From Lachnospiraceae bacterium (lineage in GTDB: Bacteria > Bacillota > Clostridia > Lachnospirales > Lachnospiraceae): a DNA stretch of 64,000 nt. Within the stretch, counting starts at the first letter, position 1. Each line of letters starts with the position of its first letter. The notes under the pieces were generated by a model, which was not told the DNA's origin, searched no databases, and was given only the letters and a program-made list of their open reading frames with translations. The translations under genes and the position numbers were made by a program. Below, one piece after another: positions 45,154-53,283 of this stretch. The stretch spans positions 1 to 64,000 of the forward strand of contig JAFUNK010000022.1 of the NCBI GenBank assembly GCA_017482205.1, given 5' to 3'.

Positions 45154-45198
45154 AAAAAAACCATGCAAGGCAAAATATTGTCGAAGCGTGGTTTTTTT
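45154..45198. terminator. terminator after the EF-hand-like gene
   Basis: AAAAAAACCATGC (45154-45166) pairs with GCGTGGTTTTTTT (45186-45198) with one G-U. The A/T flanks make it potentially bidirectional. Confidence 0.8.
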
Positions 45199-45207
45199 CC
45201 GCTTTTG

Positions 45208-45236
45208 GAATAAAACACTATTTTAAGGCAAGACTA
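45208..45236 (+). promoter_or_regulatory. SigF-like promoter of the spoIIQ-like gene
   Basis: GGCAAGACTA (45227-45236) fits the SigF -10 pattern GGnRAnAnTR at every fixed position. GAATA (45208-45212) lies 14 nt upstream as a partial -35. Bacillus spoIIQ is SigF-controlled. Confidence 0.4.
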
Positions 45237-45315
45237 TCCGTACAAGAAAAAAATAATCTGTAAACAACAGATGGATATAGGCCAAAAAGGGTGTAAGAAA
45301 GGAAGCGGATGGATT

Positions 45316-46287
45316 ATGAAAAATCAGAACAGAAACGTGGGCGGTAGAGGAAACGCCAAAAAAGAAAAGGCAATTATGATAGCTTCTTCTGTATTTGTGC
45401 TGGCAGCACTGACAATGACAGGTATTTATGTCAATAATAATAACAAAGAGTCACAGAATGACGGCTACAATATTGATTTTGATATGTTGGAGAATGAGGC
45501 ACAGGACAATCAAAACATTGTAGAGCAAAAATGGGACGAAATCGAAGAGCAGGCAGGAGACAGCTTTTTGGCAGTGCCGGAGGATGATTTAGATTATGCA
45601 CCGGTAGAAAATGTGGATTCCGGTATGGTGGAAATTCCGGGACTGACAGATAATGGAGTATGGGAAGGTTATGTGCAGCCGGAAGCAGTGGAAGATAAAG
45701 AACCGGTAGAGGAAGATATTGCGGTAGAAGAGGAATTGGATACAACCAAAGATATTTTGGAAGAGGAAGTAACAGAACAGTCTTTGGAAGAACTGGAGGA
45801 TGCACAGGATCAGGCGGCTATGAATGCAGACGCAGGTGTCAGTGTACAGGAGGAGATTTCCTATGAGCCGGATTTCGTATCGGGGGATACTTTGGTATGG
45901 CCTGTGTCAGGTAGTGTGTTGATTCCTTATAGCATGGACAAGACGGTGCGTTTTGCTACACTGGAACAGTATAAATACAATCCGGCCATGGTTCTTGCGG
46001 CAACGGAAGGCGATATTATTTCAGCAGTGGCAGGTGGGCGTGTGACAGATGTATTTTATGATGAAGAAATCGGTAATGCGGTAACGGTTGACATTGGAAA
46101 CGGCTATGAAGTCACTTACGGACAATTAAAGGACATTGCGGTGGCAAAAGGTTCTTATGTGGAAAAAGGAAGTCTGTTAGGTTATGTGGCAGCACCTACC
46201 ATATATTACAACGTAGAAGGTACAAATGCATATTTTAAACTGACATTAAATGGAGAGCCGGTGGACCCTTTGGGACAGCTGCAGTAA
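45316..46287 (+). CDS. SpoIIQ-like M23-fold protein with degenerate active site
   Basis: 323 residues. A short cytosolic start and one membrane helix (AIMIASSVFVLAALTMTGIYV) precede a long acidic stretch and a C-terminal LytM/M23 domain (~195-323). The fold is visible (EGDIISAVAGGRVTDVF, GNGYEVTYGQL, KGSLLGYV), but the zinc ligands are missing: the expected HxGxD is YNPAMV, and the HxH near the end is AYFKL. It is therefore a binding rather than cleaving protein, as in the engulfment channel protein SpoIIQ of some spore formers. The start at 45316 is preceded by AAAGGAAG at long spacing. Confidence 0.7.
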   Translation: MKNQNRNVGGRGNAKKEKAIMIASSVFVLAALTMTGIYVNNNNKESQNDGYNIDFDMLENEAQDNQNIVEQKWDEIEEQAGDSFLAVPEDDLDYAPVENVDSGMVEIPGLTDNGVWEGYVQPEAVEDKEPVEEDIAVEEELDTTKDILEEEVTEQSLEELEDAQDQAAMNADAGVSVQEEISYEPDFVSGDTLVWPVSGSVLIPYSMDKTVRFATLEQYKYNPAMVLAATEGDIISAVAGGRVTDVFYDEEIGNAVTVDIGNGYEVTYGQLKDIAVAKGSYVEKGSLLGYVAAPTIYYNVEGTNAYFKLTLNGEPVDPLGQLQ

Positions 46288-46294
46288 AAAGAAT

Positions 46295-47470
46295 ATGTAT
46301 ATTACAGGCGGGCGGATTCTGACCATGGCAGGTCAGATATATGAAAACGGAACAATTCGGATAGAAAACGGAAAAATTAAAGAAGTAAAGGAAGGCACGA
46401 TGAAAAAAGTGCCTTCCGTTTCAAATGAAAAAGTACTGGATGTGCACGGCGCATGGGTAATGCCGGGGTTGATTGAAGCCCACTGTCATATGGGTATTAT
46501 GGAAGAAAAGAAAGGTATGGAGGGCGATGATTGCAACGAAAATGTGGATCCCTGTACCCCTTATCTTAGGGCAATAGATGCTATCAATTCCATGGATGCG
46601 GCATTTGATGATGCAGTGAGGGCGGGAATTACTTCGGCCATGATAGGACCGGGCAGCTCCAATGTGGTAGGAGGTCAGTTTGCTTTTGTCAAAACAAAGG
46701 GGCGTTGCATAGATGATTTAATTGTCAAAGCACCGGCAGCTATGAAGGTGGCATTTGGTGAAAATCCCAAGGTCAATTTTTCGGGGCAGGGAAAAAGTCC
46801 CGTAACCAGAATGTCCATTGCGGCAGTACTCAGAGAAGAGCTGTTTAAGGCAAATCAGTATAAAGCAGACAAAGAAAAGGGCGGTGAGGATTTCAAAGCG
46901 GATTTCCGCATGGAGCCATGGATACCGGTCTTGAACGGAGAAATTCCTCTGAAGGCACATGCACACAGAACGGACGATATTTTTACGGCCATCCGTATTG
47001 CAAAAGAATACGGTCTTAGAATGACTCTGGACCATTGTAGCGAAGGGCATCTGATTGCAGAGAGGCTGGCAAAAGAAGGCTTTCCTGCCATTGTAGGACC
47101 GGATTTATCCAGCCGTAGTAAGATTGAAGTACAGAACGTAGCATTTAAAACAGTAGGTATCTTGAATAAAGCAGGGGTACAGACTGCTATTTGTACGGAC
47201 CACCCGGTATCTCTGATACAATCCCTGCCGTTATGTGCGGGGCTGGCTGTAAAGGCAGGGCTTTCCTTTGAAGAAGGGCTGAAAGCCATTACCATAAATC
47301 CTGCCATTATCTGTGGCGTAGCTGACAGGGTAGGAAGTCTGGAGCCGGGAAAGGATGCGGACATCGCCATTTTTGACGGTAACCCTATGGAAATTGCGAC
47401 GAAAACCTTATACACAATCATTGATGGAAATATTGTGTATGATGCTTATAAAGAGGAAAGTAAAAAGTAA
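46295..47470 (+). CDS. amidohydrolase family metal-dependent hydrolase
   Basis: 392 residues of the amidohydrolase superfamily, imidazolonepropionase-like. The N-terminal beta domain (MYITGGRILTMAGQIYENGT) leads into the barrel with MPGLIEAHCHMG (HxH metal pair), LKAHAHRTDDI, LDHCSEGHL and CTDHPV (metal Asp). The closing segment is GSLEPGKDADIAIFDGNPME. It starts 7 nt after the preceding stop with only a poor ribosome site, suggesting coupled translation. The substrate is unknown. Confidence 0.88.
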   Translation: MYITGGRILTMAGQIYENGTIRIENGKIKEVKEGTMKKVPSVSNEKVLDVHGAWVMPGLIEAHCHMGIMEEKKGMEGDDCNENVDPCTPYLRAIDAINSMDAAFDDAVRAGITSAMIGPGSSNVVGGQFAFVKTKGRCIDDLIVKAPAAMKVAFGENPKVNFSGQGKSPVTRMSIAAVLREELFKANQYKADKEKGGEDFKADFRMEPWIPVLNGEIPLKAHAHRTDDIFTAIRIAKEYGLRMTLDHCSEGHLIAERLAKEGFPAIVGPDLSSRSKIEVQNVAFKTVGILNKAGVQTAICTDHPVSLIQSLPLCAGLAVKAGLSFEEGLKAITINPAIICGVADRVGSLEPGKDADIAIFDGNPMEIATKTLYTIIDGNIVYDAYKEESKK

Positions 47471-47591
47471 GTGTCTGACTGCAACATGAAGAAACAATGA
47501 AGAAACATGAAAGGTAAGGTTCTTTACCCCGGATATGATTCGTGATATAATAACTAAATGTATGTCGGATTATCAAGGAAAGGAGACTGCC

Positions 47592-48965
47592 ATGCAGAAG
47601 AGGTTCAGACTGCAAAAAAGAATAGTGTGTGCATTGATGTGCATATTTATGGTATCGGCAGTCTTTGGGGGCTGTGGGCAGGAAAAAACACCTGCTGTTT
47701 CCGAAAATTCGGAAACCGTACAGGGGCCTATCAGCATGGAACCGGCTCCTGTACTGGATTATGAAGTCCCGGTACTGATGCCGGGAGTTTTGGTGGACAG
47801 AATCGGGTATGAAGCATCGGGCACCAAATTGATGATTGTAAGAGGCAATAATCTGCCGAAGGAGTTTTCCATAGTAGATGCCACAACCGGTGAGGTTGTA
47901 TTTACAGGTAAATTAGAAGAACAGATGTATGATGAAGAAAACGATGAATATAATAGTTATGGGGACTTTTCTGCGTTTACCGCAGAAGGGACCTATTACA
48001 TAGATTGTGATGTGGTGGGGCGGTCCTATCCTTTTGTAATAGAAGAGAAATTGTATGAAAATCTGATGGCAGAAACCATAGCAGAACTGACAGCGGCAGG
48101 AAAGAATCTGGAAAGCGGAGATTTGGCAGAGGTCTGCGAATGTGTGTCCGTATTGCTTTTATCCTACGAATTGTTTGGAGATGTTTACAATAACGGTACG
48201 GCAGAAGGTGCAGAGCCACAGTTTATCAGTCTGATGAAAGAATATATTATCTGGCTCTTGGCACAGCAGGACAGTCAGACAGGAGCAGTGTTGACGGACG
48301 GACAGATAGATAAGGAATTGACGGCATGGTTTTCAGCAGTGTTGGCAAAGTTCAGTTATACATATCAGAAATTTGATAATACCTATGCAACTGTGTGTCT
48401 GCAGGCAGCAGACAGAGCATGGAATTATCTGCAAAAAGAAGAAGATGTACCTGTAGAAACGATGTTTTATGCGGCTGCGGAGCTTTATCGCGCAACAGGA
48501 CAGTATGCATATCACAAAGAAGTGAAAAATCTGGGTAGTGGTGTAATTTTGGATGCAGACTGTAAGGCACAGGTATTGGGAGCATTGACTTATGCTTTTA
48601 CCAAGCGTAATGTAGATGTGGATATTTGTGCAAATATGATGCAGGTACTTTTTGCACGGGCCGAAGAGATTGCAGTGGGAGCCAAAGAAAATATTTATAT
48701 GACGGGTAGCAGCTTACAGGAGGGGGAGGAAACCCTTCTTTGGGATATGATACTGGTGGCAACCATAGATTATGTAATTACGAATCATGAGTATGCAACC
48801 ATGATAGAAGACCATTTACATTATTTGTCAGGCGAAAATGAAAAGGCAGAGTGCTTAGTAAGCTGGTCTGCAAAATACGACGGTATGGAAGCGGATAGCG
48901 TTGATAAACTGGCAGGATATGTAATGATGTTAAGTGAAATATTAAGCCACAGGCAGGAGGAATAA
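47592..48965 (+). CDS. GH9-like lipoprotein with cellulase N-terminal Ig domain
   Basis: 457 residues. Lipoprotein signal VCALMCIFMVSAVFGGCG. Residues ~55-155 match the immunoglobulin-like CelD_N module of family 9 glycosidases (GVLVDRIGYEASGTKLMIV, TYYIDCDVVGRSYPFVIEEK). The remaining ~300 residues are helical as in GH9, but shorter than usual, and the catalytic DAGDY-type motif was not found, so activity is doubtful. AAAGGAG precedes the ATG at 47592. Only 2 nt separate it from ddl, so it is in the ddl-murF operon. Confidence 0.65.
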   Translation: MQKRFRLQKRIVCALMCIFMVSAVFGGCGQEKTPAVSENSETVQGPISMEPAPVLDYEVPVLMPGVLVDRIGYEASGTKLMIVRGNNLPKEFSIVDATTGEVVFTGKLEEQMYDEENDEYNSYGDFSAFTAEGTYYIDCDVVGRSYPFVIEEKLYENLMAETIAELTAAGKNLESGDLAEVCECVSVLLLSYELFGDVYNNGTAEGAEPQFISLMKEYIIWLLAQQDSQTGAVLTDGQIDKELTAWFSAVLAKFSYTYQKFDNTYATVCLQAADRAWNYLQKEEDVPVETMFYAAAELYRATGQYAYHKEVKNLGSGVILDADCKAQVLGALTYAFTKRNVDVDICANMMQVLFARAEEIAVGAKENIYMTGSSLQEGEETLLWDMILVATIDYVITNHEYATMIEDHLHYLSGENEKAECLVSWSAKYDGMEADSVDKLAGYVMMLSEILSHRQEE

Positions 48966-48967
48966 AC

Positions 48968-50020
48968 ATGAATATCGTAGTACTTGCAGGAGGAATCAGT
49001 ACAGAAAGGGATGTGTCTTTAAGTTCTGGAAAAATGATTTATCGGGCAGTAAAAAAGAATGGACACAAGGTGATCCTTTTAGATGTATTTTTAGGCTATA
49101 AGGGTACGGATATTGATACTGTTTTTGATAAAGAAGAGGACTGGGAAAGTCTGGTTGCCGGTGTAAAAGAGCAAGGCATACAGGAAACCAATCCTGATTT
49201 GGAGCAGATAAAGGCATTGCGTCCTGATTGGAGAACCAATTTCTTTGGTCCCAATGTGATTGCTATCTGTCAAAAGGCAGATGTGGTCTTTATGGCATTA
49301 CATGGAGAAAACGGAGAAAACGGTAAGATTCAAGCGTATTTTGACTTGATGGGCATTACCTATACTGGTACGGATTATGTGAGTTCCGCTATTTGTATGG
49401 ACAAAGGACTTACCAAAGATATGTTTATCAGATACGGCATTCCGACACCCAAGGGCATCCGTTTAAAGAAAGGGGAGGCAGATGCTAAAAGTGTGCCTTA
49501 TCCCTGCATCGTAAAAGCAAGCTGTGGCGGTTCCAGTGTAGGTGTAAGCATAGCACGGAATGATGCAGAATATGAAGAGGCGAAAAAAGTAGCCTTTACC
49601 TATGATAAAGAGGCGATTATTGAACAGTATATTGAAGGCCGGGAGTTTTCGGTAGGTGTGTTGGACGGGAAAGCACTTCCTATTATTGAGATAGCTCCTT
49701 TAGTCGGTTTTTATGATTATAAGAATAAATATCAGGCAGGCAGTGCCGTAGAAACCTGTCCCGCTGAGATTTCTCCTGAAAAGACAGCAGAAATGCAACA
49801 CTATGCGGAAGAAGCTTTCCGGGTGCTCAGACTTAAGAATTATGCCCGCATGGATTTCATGATGAGTAAAGCAGGTGAAATTTATTGTCTGGAAGCCAAT
49901 ACCCTGCCGGGTATGACACCGACATCTCTTCTGCCTCAGGAAGCTGCGGTAATCGGATTGAATTATGAAGCGCTTTGTGAGAAACTGATTGAAATATCTA
50001 TCAGAGATTGTGAGAAATAA
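48968..50020 (+). CDS. ddl: D-alanine--D-alanine ligase
   Basis: 350 residues of the ATP-grasp fold. Visible: VLAGGISTERDVSLSSG (N-terminal), VFMALHGENGENGKIQAYFD, PCIVKASCGGSSVGVS (ATP loop) and EIYCLEANTLPGMTPTSLLP (metal site). It makes the D-Ala-D-Ala dipeptide for peptidoglycan. AGGAGG precedes the ATG. murF, the next enzyme in the pathway, begins 1 nt after its stop. Confidence 0.95.
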   Translation: MNIVVLAGGISTERDVSLSSGKMIYRAVKKNGHKVILLDVFLGYKGTDIDTVFDKEEDWESLVAGVKEQGIQETNPDLEQIKALRPDWRTNFFGPNVIAICQKADVVFMALHGENGENGKIQAYFDLMGITYTGTDYVSSAICMDKGLTKDMFIRYGIPTPKGIRLKKGEADAKSVPYPCIVKASCGGSSVGVSIARNDAEYEEAKKVAFTYDKEAIIEQYIEGREFSVGVLDGKALPIIEIAPLVGFYDYKNKYQAGSAVETCPAEISPEKTAEMQHYAEEAFRVLRLKNYARMDFMMSKAGEIYCLEANTLPGMTPTSLLPQEAAVIGLNYEALCEKLIEISIRDCEK

Positions 50021-50021
50021 A

Positions 50022-51587
50022 ATGCAGAATATAACAATGCAGAATATGACATTACAGAATATGGCTGATGCCTGTAACGGTACTCTTTATTGTAAAGAGA
50101 AAATCAAAAATCGGGAAATTACCTGTGCCGTTATCGATTCCAGAAAAATAGAACAGGGAGGTCTTTTCTTTGCCACCAAAGGGGAGAAAGTAGACGGTCA
50201 CCGTTTTATCGGCCAGGTGTTTGAAAAAGGGGCACTTTGTGTAATAACAGAGAAAACCCCTGAACAGGTGCAGACAGAATGTGAAGTACCTGTAGAAAGC
50301 TGGGGAGCTTACATTCTGGTAGAAGATACTTTTACTGCCTTAAAGAAGATTGCAGCTTTTTACAGAGAACAACTTAAGATTCCTGTGGTAGGCATTACCG
50401 GAAGTGTAGGAAAGACCAGTACCAAGGAGTTTATTGCAGGCGTATTGTCTGTACATTACAATGTTTTAAAAACGGAAGGCAATTTCAACAATGAGGTCGG
50501 CCTGCCACTGACTCTGCTTCGTATCCGCAGGGAGCATGAAGCAGCAGTTGTGGAAATGGGTATCAGTGATTTTGGCGAAATGAGCAGACTGGGTGCCATG
50601 GCACGTCCCAATATCTGTGTGATTACCAATATCGGTCAGTGTCATCTGGAAAATCTCCATGACAGAGCAGGTATTTTTAAAGCCAAAACAGAAATTTTTG
50701 ATTATATGTCCGAAAACGGAGAAGTCTGCTTAAACGGTGAGGACGACATGCTTGCCGCAGTCAGTGAAGTAAACGGAAAAACAGTGCATCACTTCGGACT
50801 TTCTGAAAATGCAGGGCTGGAAGTGTATGCAACCGATGTAGAAAATCTGGGGTTATTAGGCAGTCGTGCAGTTATGCATATTTGCAGGAAAGAAACAGAT
50901 CCTGTTGCAGGAAATGGGAGTGCGGAAACCGCTGTTGAAAGTGCGGGGCAGGAACCTTGCACAGACATTGTCTGTCCCATAGAAATCCCCCTGCCGGGAC
51001 AACATATGGTAATCAATGCCATGGCAGCGGCACAGGTTGGACAGTTATTGGGACTCACCGTAGAAGAAATAAAAGAAGGCATTAAGAGTGTAAAGCCCGT
51101 AGGCGGCAGAAGTAATATACTCAAACTCGCTGACAAAATCGTAATTGATGACTGTTACAATGCCAATCCGGTTTCCATGAAAGCAGCACTGGAGTTGTTA
51201 AAAACAGCAAACGGACGTAAAGTGGCGGTTATGGGAGATATGTTTGAACTGGGTGAAAATTCAGATGCCATGCATGCCGGGGTAGGTGCATATGCCGTAG
51301 AGCAGGGCATGGATGTCATCTGTTGCGTAGGCGAAAATTCCTGCCATATGTACGAAGCGGCAAGAGCGAACATTACCGATACGAAGGCAAATGCAGCAAG
51401 CATCGCTGAAAAGAATTCTATAGAAACGAATGTAGAAACGACTGTTTACTACTTTGCTACAAGGGAAGACCTGCTGGCAAAATTATCAGATATCTTACAA
51501 CCGGGGGACACTATTTTAGTAAAAGCCTCCCACGGCATGGGATTTGATAAGGTGGTAGAGGCATTAAAGGGTGACGGGGAAAACTAA
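50022..51587 (+). CDS. murF: UDP-N-acetylmuramoyl-tripeptide--D-alanyl-D-alanine ligase
   Basis: 521 residues. A Mur ligase with the ATP loop GITGSVGKTSTKEF, NFNNEVGLPLTLL, VVEMGISDFGEM and IDDCYNANPVSMKAAL, the MurF C-terminal signature. It adds the Ddl product to UDP-MurNAc-tripeptide. There is no strong ribosome site, so translation is probably coupled to ddl. Alternative ATGs at 50037 and 50046 would only shorten the start. The last five residues, GDGEN, lie in an inverted repeat and are the same as those of the convergent plsC product. Confidence 0.94.
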   Translation: MQNITMQNMTLQNMADACNGTLYCKEKIKNREITCAVIDSRKIEQGGLFFATKGEKVDGHRFIGQVFEKGALCVITEKTPEQVQTECEVPVESWGAYILVEDTFTALKKIAAFYREQLKIPVVGITGSVGKTSTKEFIAGVLSVHYNVLKTEGNFNNEVGLPLTLLRIRREHEAAVVEMGISDFGEMSRLGAMARPNICVITNIGQCHLENLHDRAGIFKAKTEIFDYMSENGEVCLNGEDDMLAAVSEVNGKTVHHFGLSENAGLEVYATDVENLGLLGSRAVMHICRKETDPVAGNGSAETAVESAGQEPCTDIVCPIEIPLPGQHMVINAMAAAQVGQLLGLTVEEIKEGIKSVKPVGGRSNILKLADKIVIDDCYNANPVSMKAALELLKTANGRKVAVMGDMFELGENSDAMHAGVGAYAVEQGMDVICCVGENSCHMYEAARANITDTKANAASIAEKNSIETNVETTVYYFATREDLLAKLSDILQPGDTILVKASHGMGFDKVVEALKGDGEN

Positions 51588-51796
51588 ACCATATTCCGAG
51601 GAACCACTTTTTAAATACTTTTGTAAAAAATCAATCCACATATTTTAGAAAAAATGCTCACATTTCAACTGCTCGAAGCGAAGCAAGTTTTGAAATGTGG
51701 GCATTGTATTATTTCTAAAATATGTGGATTAGATTTTTCTTAAAAGTATTTATCTGTGGTGGCCGGAATATGGTTTAGTTTTCCCCGTCACCCTTT
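51566..51796. repeat. 231-bp inverted repeat joining the ends of murF and plsC
   Basis: The outer arms 51566-51598 and 51764-51796 are identical inverted copies of 33 bp that include both stop codons. Inner paired blocks are 51634-51651 with 51712-51729 (18 bp, perfect) and 51656-51668 with 51690-51702 (one G-U). The centre is ~20 nt. It can serve as a bidirectional terminator, but it is much longer than needed and reaches into both coding regions. Confidence 0.9.
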
Positions 51797-52551
51797 CCTG
51801 ACTCACTACTTTCCGGGAAGTAGGCAGCTTTGTTTCTAAAATAGGTTTCTGCGATAATTCCCTGTACTTTTGTACCAATAGCACGTTTTTCCTCTTTGGA
51901 AAGTTCGTCGATATATACCGGTTTGCCGTACTCAATGACAACAGTAGCTTTTTTGATTCTGGGGAAGTGGTCCTCCAAAACCGCTGCAGAGTTGACAATA
52001 GTCATGGGAATAATGGGAGCACCGGCTTTTTCTGCAATTTTGAAGCTTCCTTCATGGAAGGGCAGGAAAGAGTCTGCGGTTTTGTTACGGGTTCCTTCCG
52101 GGAAAATGCAGATGGAAATACCGGATTTTACCTTTTCAATCGCTGTTAAAATCGTCTTCATGCCTTCCTTGATATTGTCACGGTCGAGGAAAAGACAGTG
52201 TAGATAACGCATCCATGTAGCCAGCAGAGGTACTTTTCGCATCTCTTTTTTTGCAACGTAACCTGTGGGGCGAGGTACGCGGGGATAGGTTAGAATAATA
52301 TCAAAAAAACTGCGGTGATTTCCTGCATAGAGTACGGCAACATCTTTGGGAATATTTTCCTCACCTAAGGCAATTACTTTTGTACCTGACAGAAAAGTAA
52401 TGACTCTAAATGCCCAGTTTACAATTGCAAGAGAACTGCGGCTTTTGATATCCATATTAAATTTCCCAATAATCCATTCCACCAGCATGATGGGAATAGA
52501 ACAAATCAGGAACAGTATTACGAAAGTAAGTACAAGTATCAGTCGTATCAT
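51775..52551 (-). CDS. plsC: 1-acyl-sn-glycerol-3-phosphate acyltransferase
   Basis: 258 residues. An N-terminal membrane segment (LILVLTFVILFLICSIPIML) precedes the acyltransferase motifs NHRSFFDI (HX4D), GYVAKKEM, FPEGTRNK and APIIPMTIVNS. It makes phosphatidic acid at the membrane. The C-terminus (GKGDGEN) falls inside the 231-bp inverted repeat shared with murF. Confidence 0.93.
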   Translation of the reverse strand: MIRLILVLTFVILFLICSIPIMLVEWIIGKFNMDIKSRSSLAIVNWAFRVITFLSGTKVIALGEENIPKDVAVLYAGNHRSFFDIILTYPRVPRPTGYVAKKEMRKVPLLATWMRYLHCLFLDRDNIKEGMKTILTAIEKVKSGISICIFPEGTRNKTADSFLPFHEGSFKIAEKAGAPIIPMTIVNSAAVLEDHFPRIKKATVVIEYGKPVYIDELSKEEKRAIGTKVQGIIAETYFRNKAAYFPESSESGKGDGEN

Positions 52552-52678
52552 AAAAATCTCCCTGTCTAAACTAAGTTATCCCTATTATACTAAAGCCTTT
52601 TTGGGAAAGCAAGCAAAAGCTAAGTGTTATAGGGAACGGACAGAATAGTGAACCAGTCTTTGTGAAATTTTTAAAACA

Positions 52679-52714
52679 CGAAAAAACCGCCGCAGGCAGA
52701 AGCCCGCGGGCGGA
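52679..52714 (-). terminator. terminator of the PrcB-like lipoprotein gene
   Basis: On the minus strand, CCGCCCGCGGGC pairs with GCCTGCGGCGG around a 4-nt loop, followed by six T. Confidence 0.85.
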
Positions 52715-52721
52715 TGGCTGA

Positions 52722-53159
52722 TTAGTCAAATATTACGGTTTTATCAAGCAGTTCTGTTTTTACCACAAGGAACGGATAAGAAGGCGCGGAACCGGTGGTA
52801 TCACCTGCAGAAGGACCTAACAGGCTGGTGCCTATGTAAATAGAATCCTCTGTCAGATACAAATCATCTACGGCAATACTGTAACCGCCGGTGCTTTGTT
52901 CGCCATAGCCCACACAGATATATAGGGCATCGGTATCCGTATAGGTGATTTTGAATTCGCCAGTTTTTCTTTCTTCGATTAGGGCTTTTAATTCCTCCGG
53001 CAGGAGTTCTTCGCTGACAATGGTAAAATCCAAATCCCGGAGTTTGGCAGGCTTCTCGTTGCCTGCACCGCAGCCGCTCAAAGCGCACAACAGAAATGAC
53101 AAAATTGCCACAAGAAAAAGATATGTCCATTTGGGGAATGTTTTTACAGAAGTTTTCAT
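52722..53159 (-). CDS. lipoprotein with PrcB-like C-terminal domain
   Basis: 145 residues. Signal YLFLVAILSFLLCALSGCG with lipobox. The rest fits a PrcB C-terminal-type domain: VGYGEQSTGGYSIAVDDLYL and the closing YPFLVVKTELLDKTVIF. Such domains occur in protease-complex and surface proteins. It is divergent from pyrC. The start codon has no strong ribosome site visible. Confidence 0.75.
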   Translation of the reverse strand: MKTSVKTFPKWTYLFLVAILSFLLCALSGCGAGNEKPAKLRDLDFTIVSEELLPEELKALIEERKTGEFKITYTDTDALYICVGYGEQSTGGYSIAVDDLYLTEDSIYIGTSLLGPSAGDTTGSAPSYPFLVVKTELLDKTVIFD

Positions 53160-53231
53160 TTTTTACCTGTTTTTATCATTTGTATCATTTTATGTGAAGT
53201 AAATAAGTAGTATGCATACAATAAAGAAATA

Positions 53232-53240
53232 TGGTATAAT
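53232..53240 (+). promoter_or_regulatory. extended -10 promoter of the pyr operon
   Basis: TGGTATAAT, 44 nt before the pyrC start; no convincing -35. No pyrimidine-type attenuator was recognised in the short leader. Confidence 0.5.
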
Positions 53241-53283
53241 GTACGCGAAGCAAAAACCAAGCGGCTGCGAAAGGAAGACAACC

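Noticed and set aside
45431..45805. Proline/leucine-rich minus-strand open frame
   Set aside because: It is antisense to the acidic region of the spoIIQ-like gene, has no start signals and reflects codon complementarity.
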